DNA from: an uncultured Eubacterium sp.
GTDB lineage: Bacteria > Bacillota > Clostridia > Lachnospirales > Lachnospiraceae
Length of the DNA: 16,475 bases
Assembly: GCA_934358495.1 (NCBI GenBank)
Contig: CAKRKO010000060.1
Coordinates: forward strand, 1 to 16,475
Reading direction: 5' to 3'
The notes under the pieces: model-generated
What the model was told of the DNA's origin: nothing
The model's database searches: none
What the model saw: only the letters and a program-made list of their open reading frames with translations
Made by a program: the position numbers and the translations under genes
Shown here: piece by piece, positions 16,162-16,475 of the stretch
Layout of the letters: every line of letters starts with the position of its first letter
Numbering within the stretch: the first letter of the stretch is position 1

Positions 16162-16190
16162 ATTTTACCCCCCCCCCATGCTTTTGTCAA
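16162..16190 (-). promoter_or_regulatory. Sugar operon promoter with a G10 tract in its spacer
   Basis: On the minus strand, TTGACA (16190-16185) and TAAAAT (16167-16162) are separated by exactly 17 bp. Ten consecutive G residues (16177-16168) occupy the -10-proximal part of the spacer. As written the spacing is optimal; gain or loss of one or two G would detune it. The predicted start near 16155 gives a leader of about 55 nt. Confidence 0.7.
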
Positions 16191-16201
16191 TTATTTATTT
16201 C

Positions 16202-16475
16202 TTTAAATTCACCAACAACTTCACGTTCGGCGGTATTACAGGTTTTTCCGTATTGCTTGCCAAGACAGGTCTTATTACAGCCAGTGATTTTACATTTATC
16301 GCAAATATGTCACTGTTAGTCATTGGTATGATCGTTCTCGGAAAACCTTTCACGATCCAGACAGCTTACTCCAGTACCCTGTTGTCTGTCACCTTATCAC
16401 TATTGGAGCTCCATATGCTGATTCCCTCCTTTTTATCCTGTCTTTTTAGAATTTGCCTTTTCCTCCACCGTGTTT
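16202..16475 (+). pseudogene. 5'-truncated YitT-like membrane protein fragment, cut by window end
   Basis: The frame containing AAA at 16205 reads KFTNNFTFGGITGFSVLLAK and then a hydrophobic segment, IANMSLLVIGMIVLG. This resembles the early part of YitT-family (DUF161) integral membrane proteins. The normal first transmembrane helix is missing. The only upstream in-frame ATG (16178) lies inside the operon's promoter spacer, has no ribosome binding site, and is preceded by ten C residues. The last 20 or so codons lose family resemblance, suggesting frameshifts. It therefore looks like a gene remnant, although the end lies outside the window and a misjoin at the homopolymer is possible. The family call is from pattern memory, not a search. 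Confidence 0.5.

Noticed and set aside
16101..16200. Catabolite-responsive (cre) site for CcpA at the sugar operon promoter
   Set aside because: No sequence close to the TGWAANCGNTNWCA pattern was found by eye; the leader is almost pure A/T apart from the G tracts.

Overview
The window reads as a chromosomal piece of a low-to-mid-GC Gram-positive anaerobe, most likely a gut Lachnospiraceae (Blautia/Dorea/Coprococcus-like). This is an inference from the clostridial 2[4Fe-4S] ferredoxin, AGGAGG-type ribosome binding sites, hairpin-plus-U terminators, a lipoprotein-type solute-binding protein and the general protein style. No rRNA or other species marker is present.

Layout: (1) Positions 1-60 hold stem-loop sequence resembling an IS200/IS605-type end. 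(2) Positions 100-4482, minus strand: leuA (2-isopropylmalate synthase), then an exopolysaccharide-initiating polyprenyl-phosphate sugar-1-phosphate transferase, then glf (UDP-galactopyranose mutase). Gaps are only 34-38 bp and no terminator is visible until after glf. (3) Positions 4483-4901 form a divergent control region. It has two minus-strand promoters towards leuA, one of which fires straight into a terminator-like hairpin, and one plus-strand promoter for a tiny ferredoxin gene. (4) Positions 4902-5146: ferredoxin and its terminator. (5) Positions 5351-6424: a LacI-family regulator on the plus strand. (6) Positions 6427-16190, minus strand: an eight-gene carbohydrate operon ending convergently against the regulator. 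In transcription order it encodes a fucose/arabinose-isomerase-like protein, a xylulokinase-family kinase, a sugar-binding lipoprotein, a two-domain ABC ATPase, two permeases, a Gfo/Idh/MocA-family protein and a cupin. (7) Positions 16202-16475: a fragment of a YitT-like membrane protein on the plus strand, lacking its normal N-terminus and cut by the window edge.

The operon looks like a self-contained module. The lipoprotein and ABC transporter import a monosaccharide, the Gfo/Idh protein and cupin modify it (oxidation, epimerisation or similar), the isomerase makes a ketose, and the XylB-like kinase phosphorylates it for entry into central metabolism. The sugar cannot be named from sequence alone; pentoses and 6-deoxyhexoses are the main candidates. 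The LacI protein is the obvious candidate repressor, and AT-rich half-sites are shared between its own upstream region and the operon leader.

The most striking element is the operon promoter. A consensus TTGACA and a TAAAAT box are exactly 17 bp apart, and the spacer contains an uninterrupted run of ten G residues. Such a tract is a classic slippage substrate, so this is a candidate phase-variable switch for the whole sugar operon. Other points of interest are the hairpin at the start of the leuA-side upstream transcript, a Gfo/Idh protein without the catalytic EKP lysine, and an ABC ATPase whose second Walker B is degenerate.
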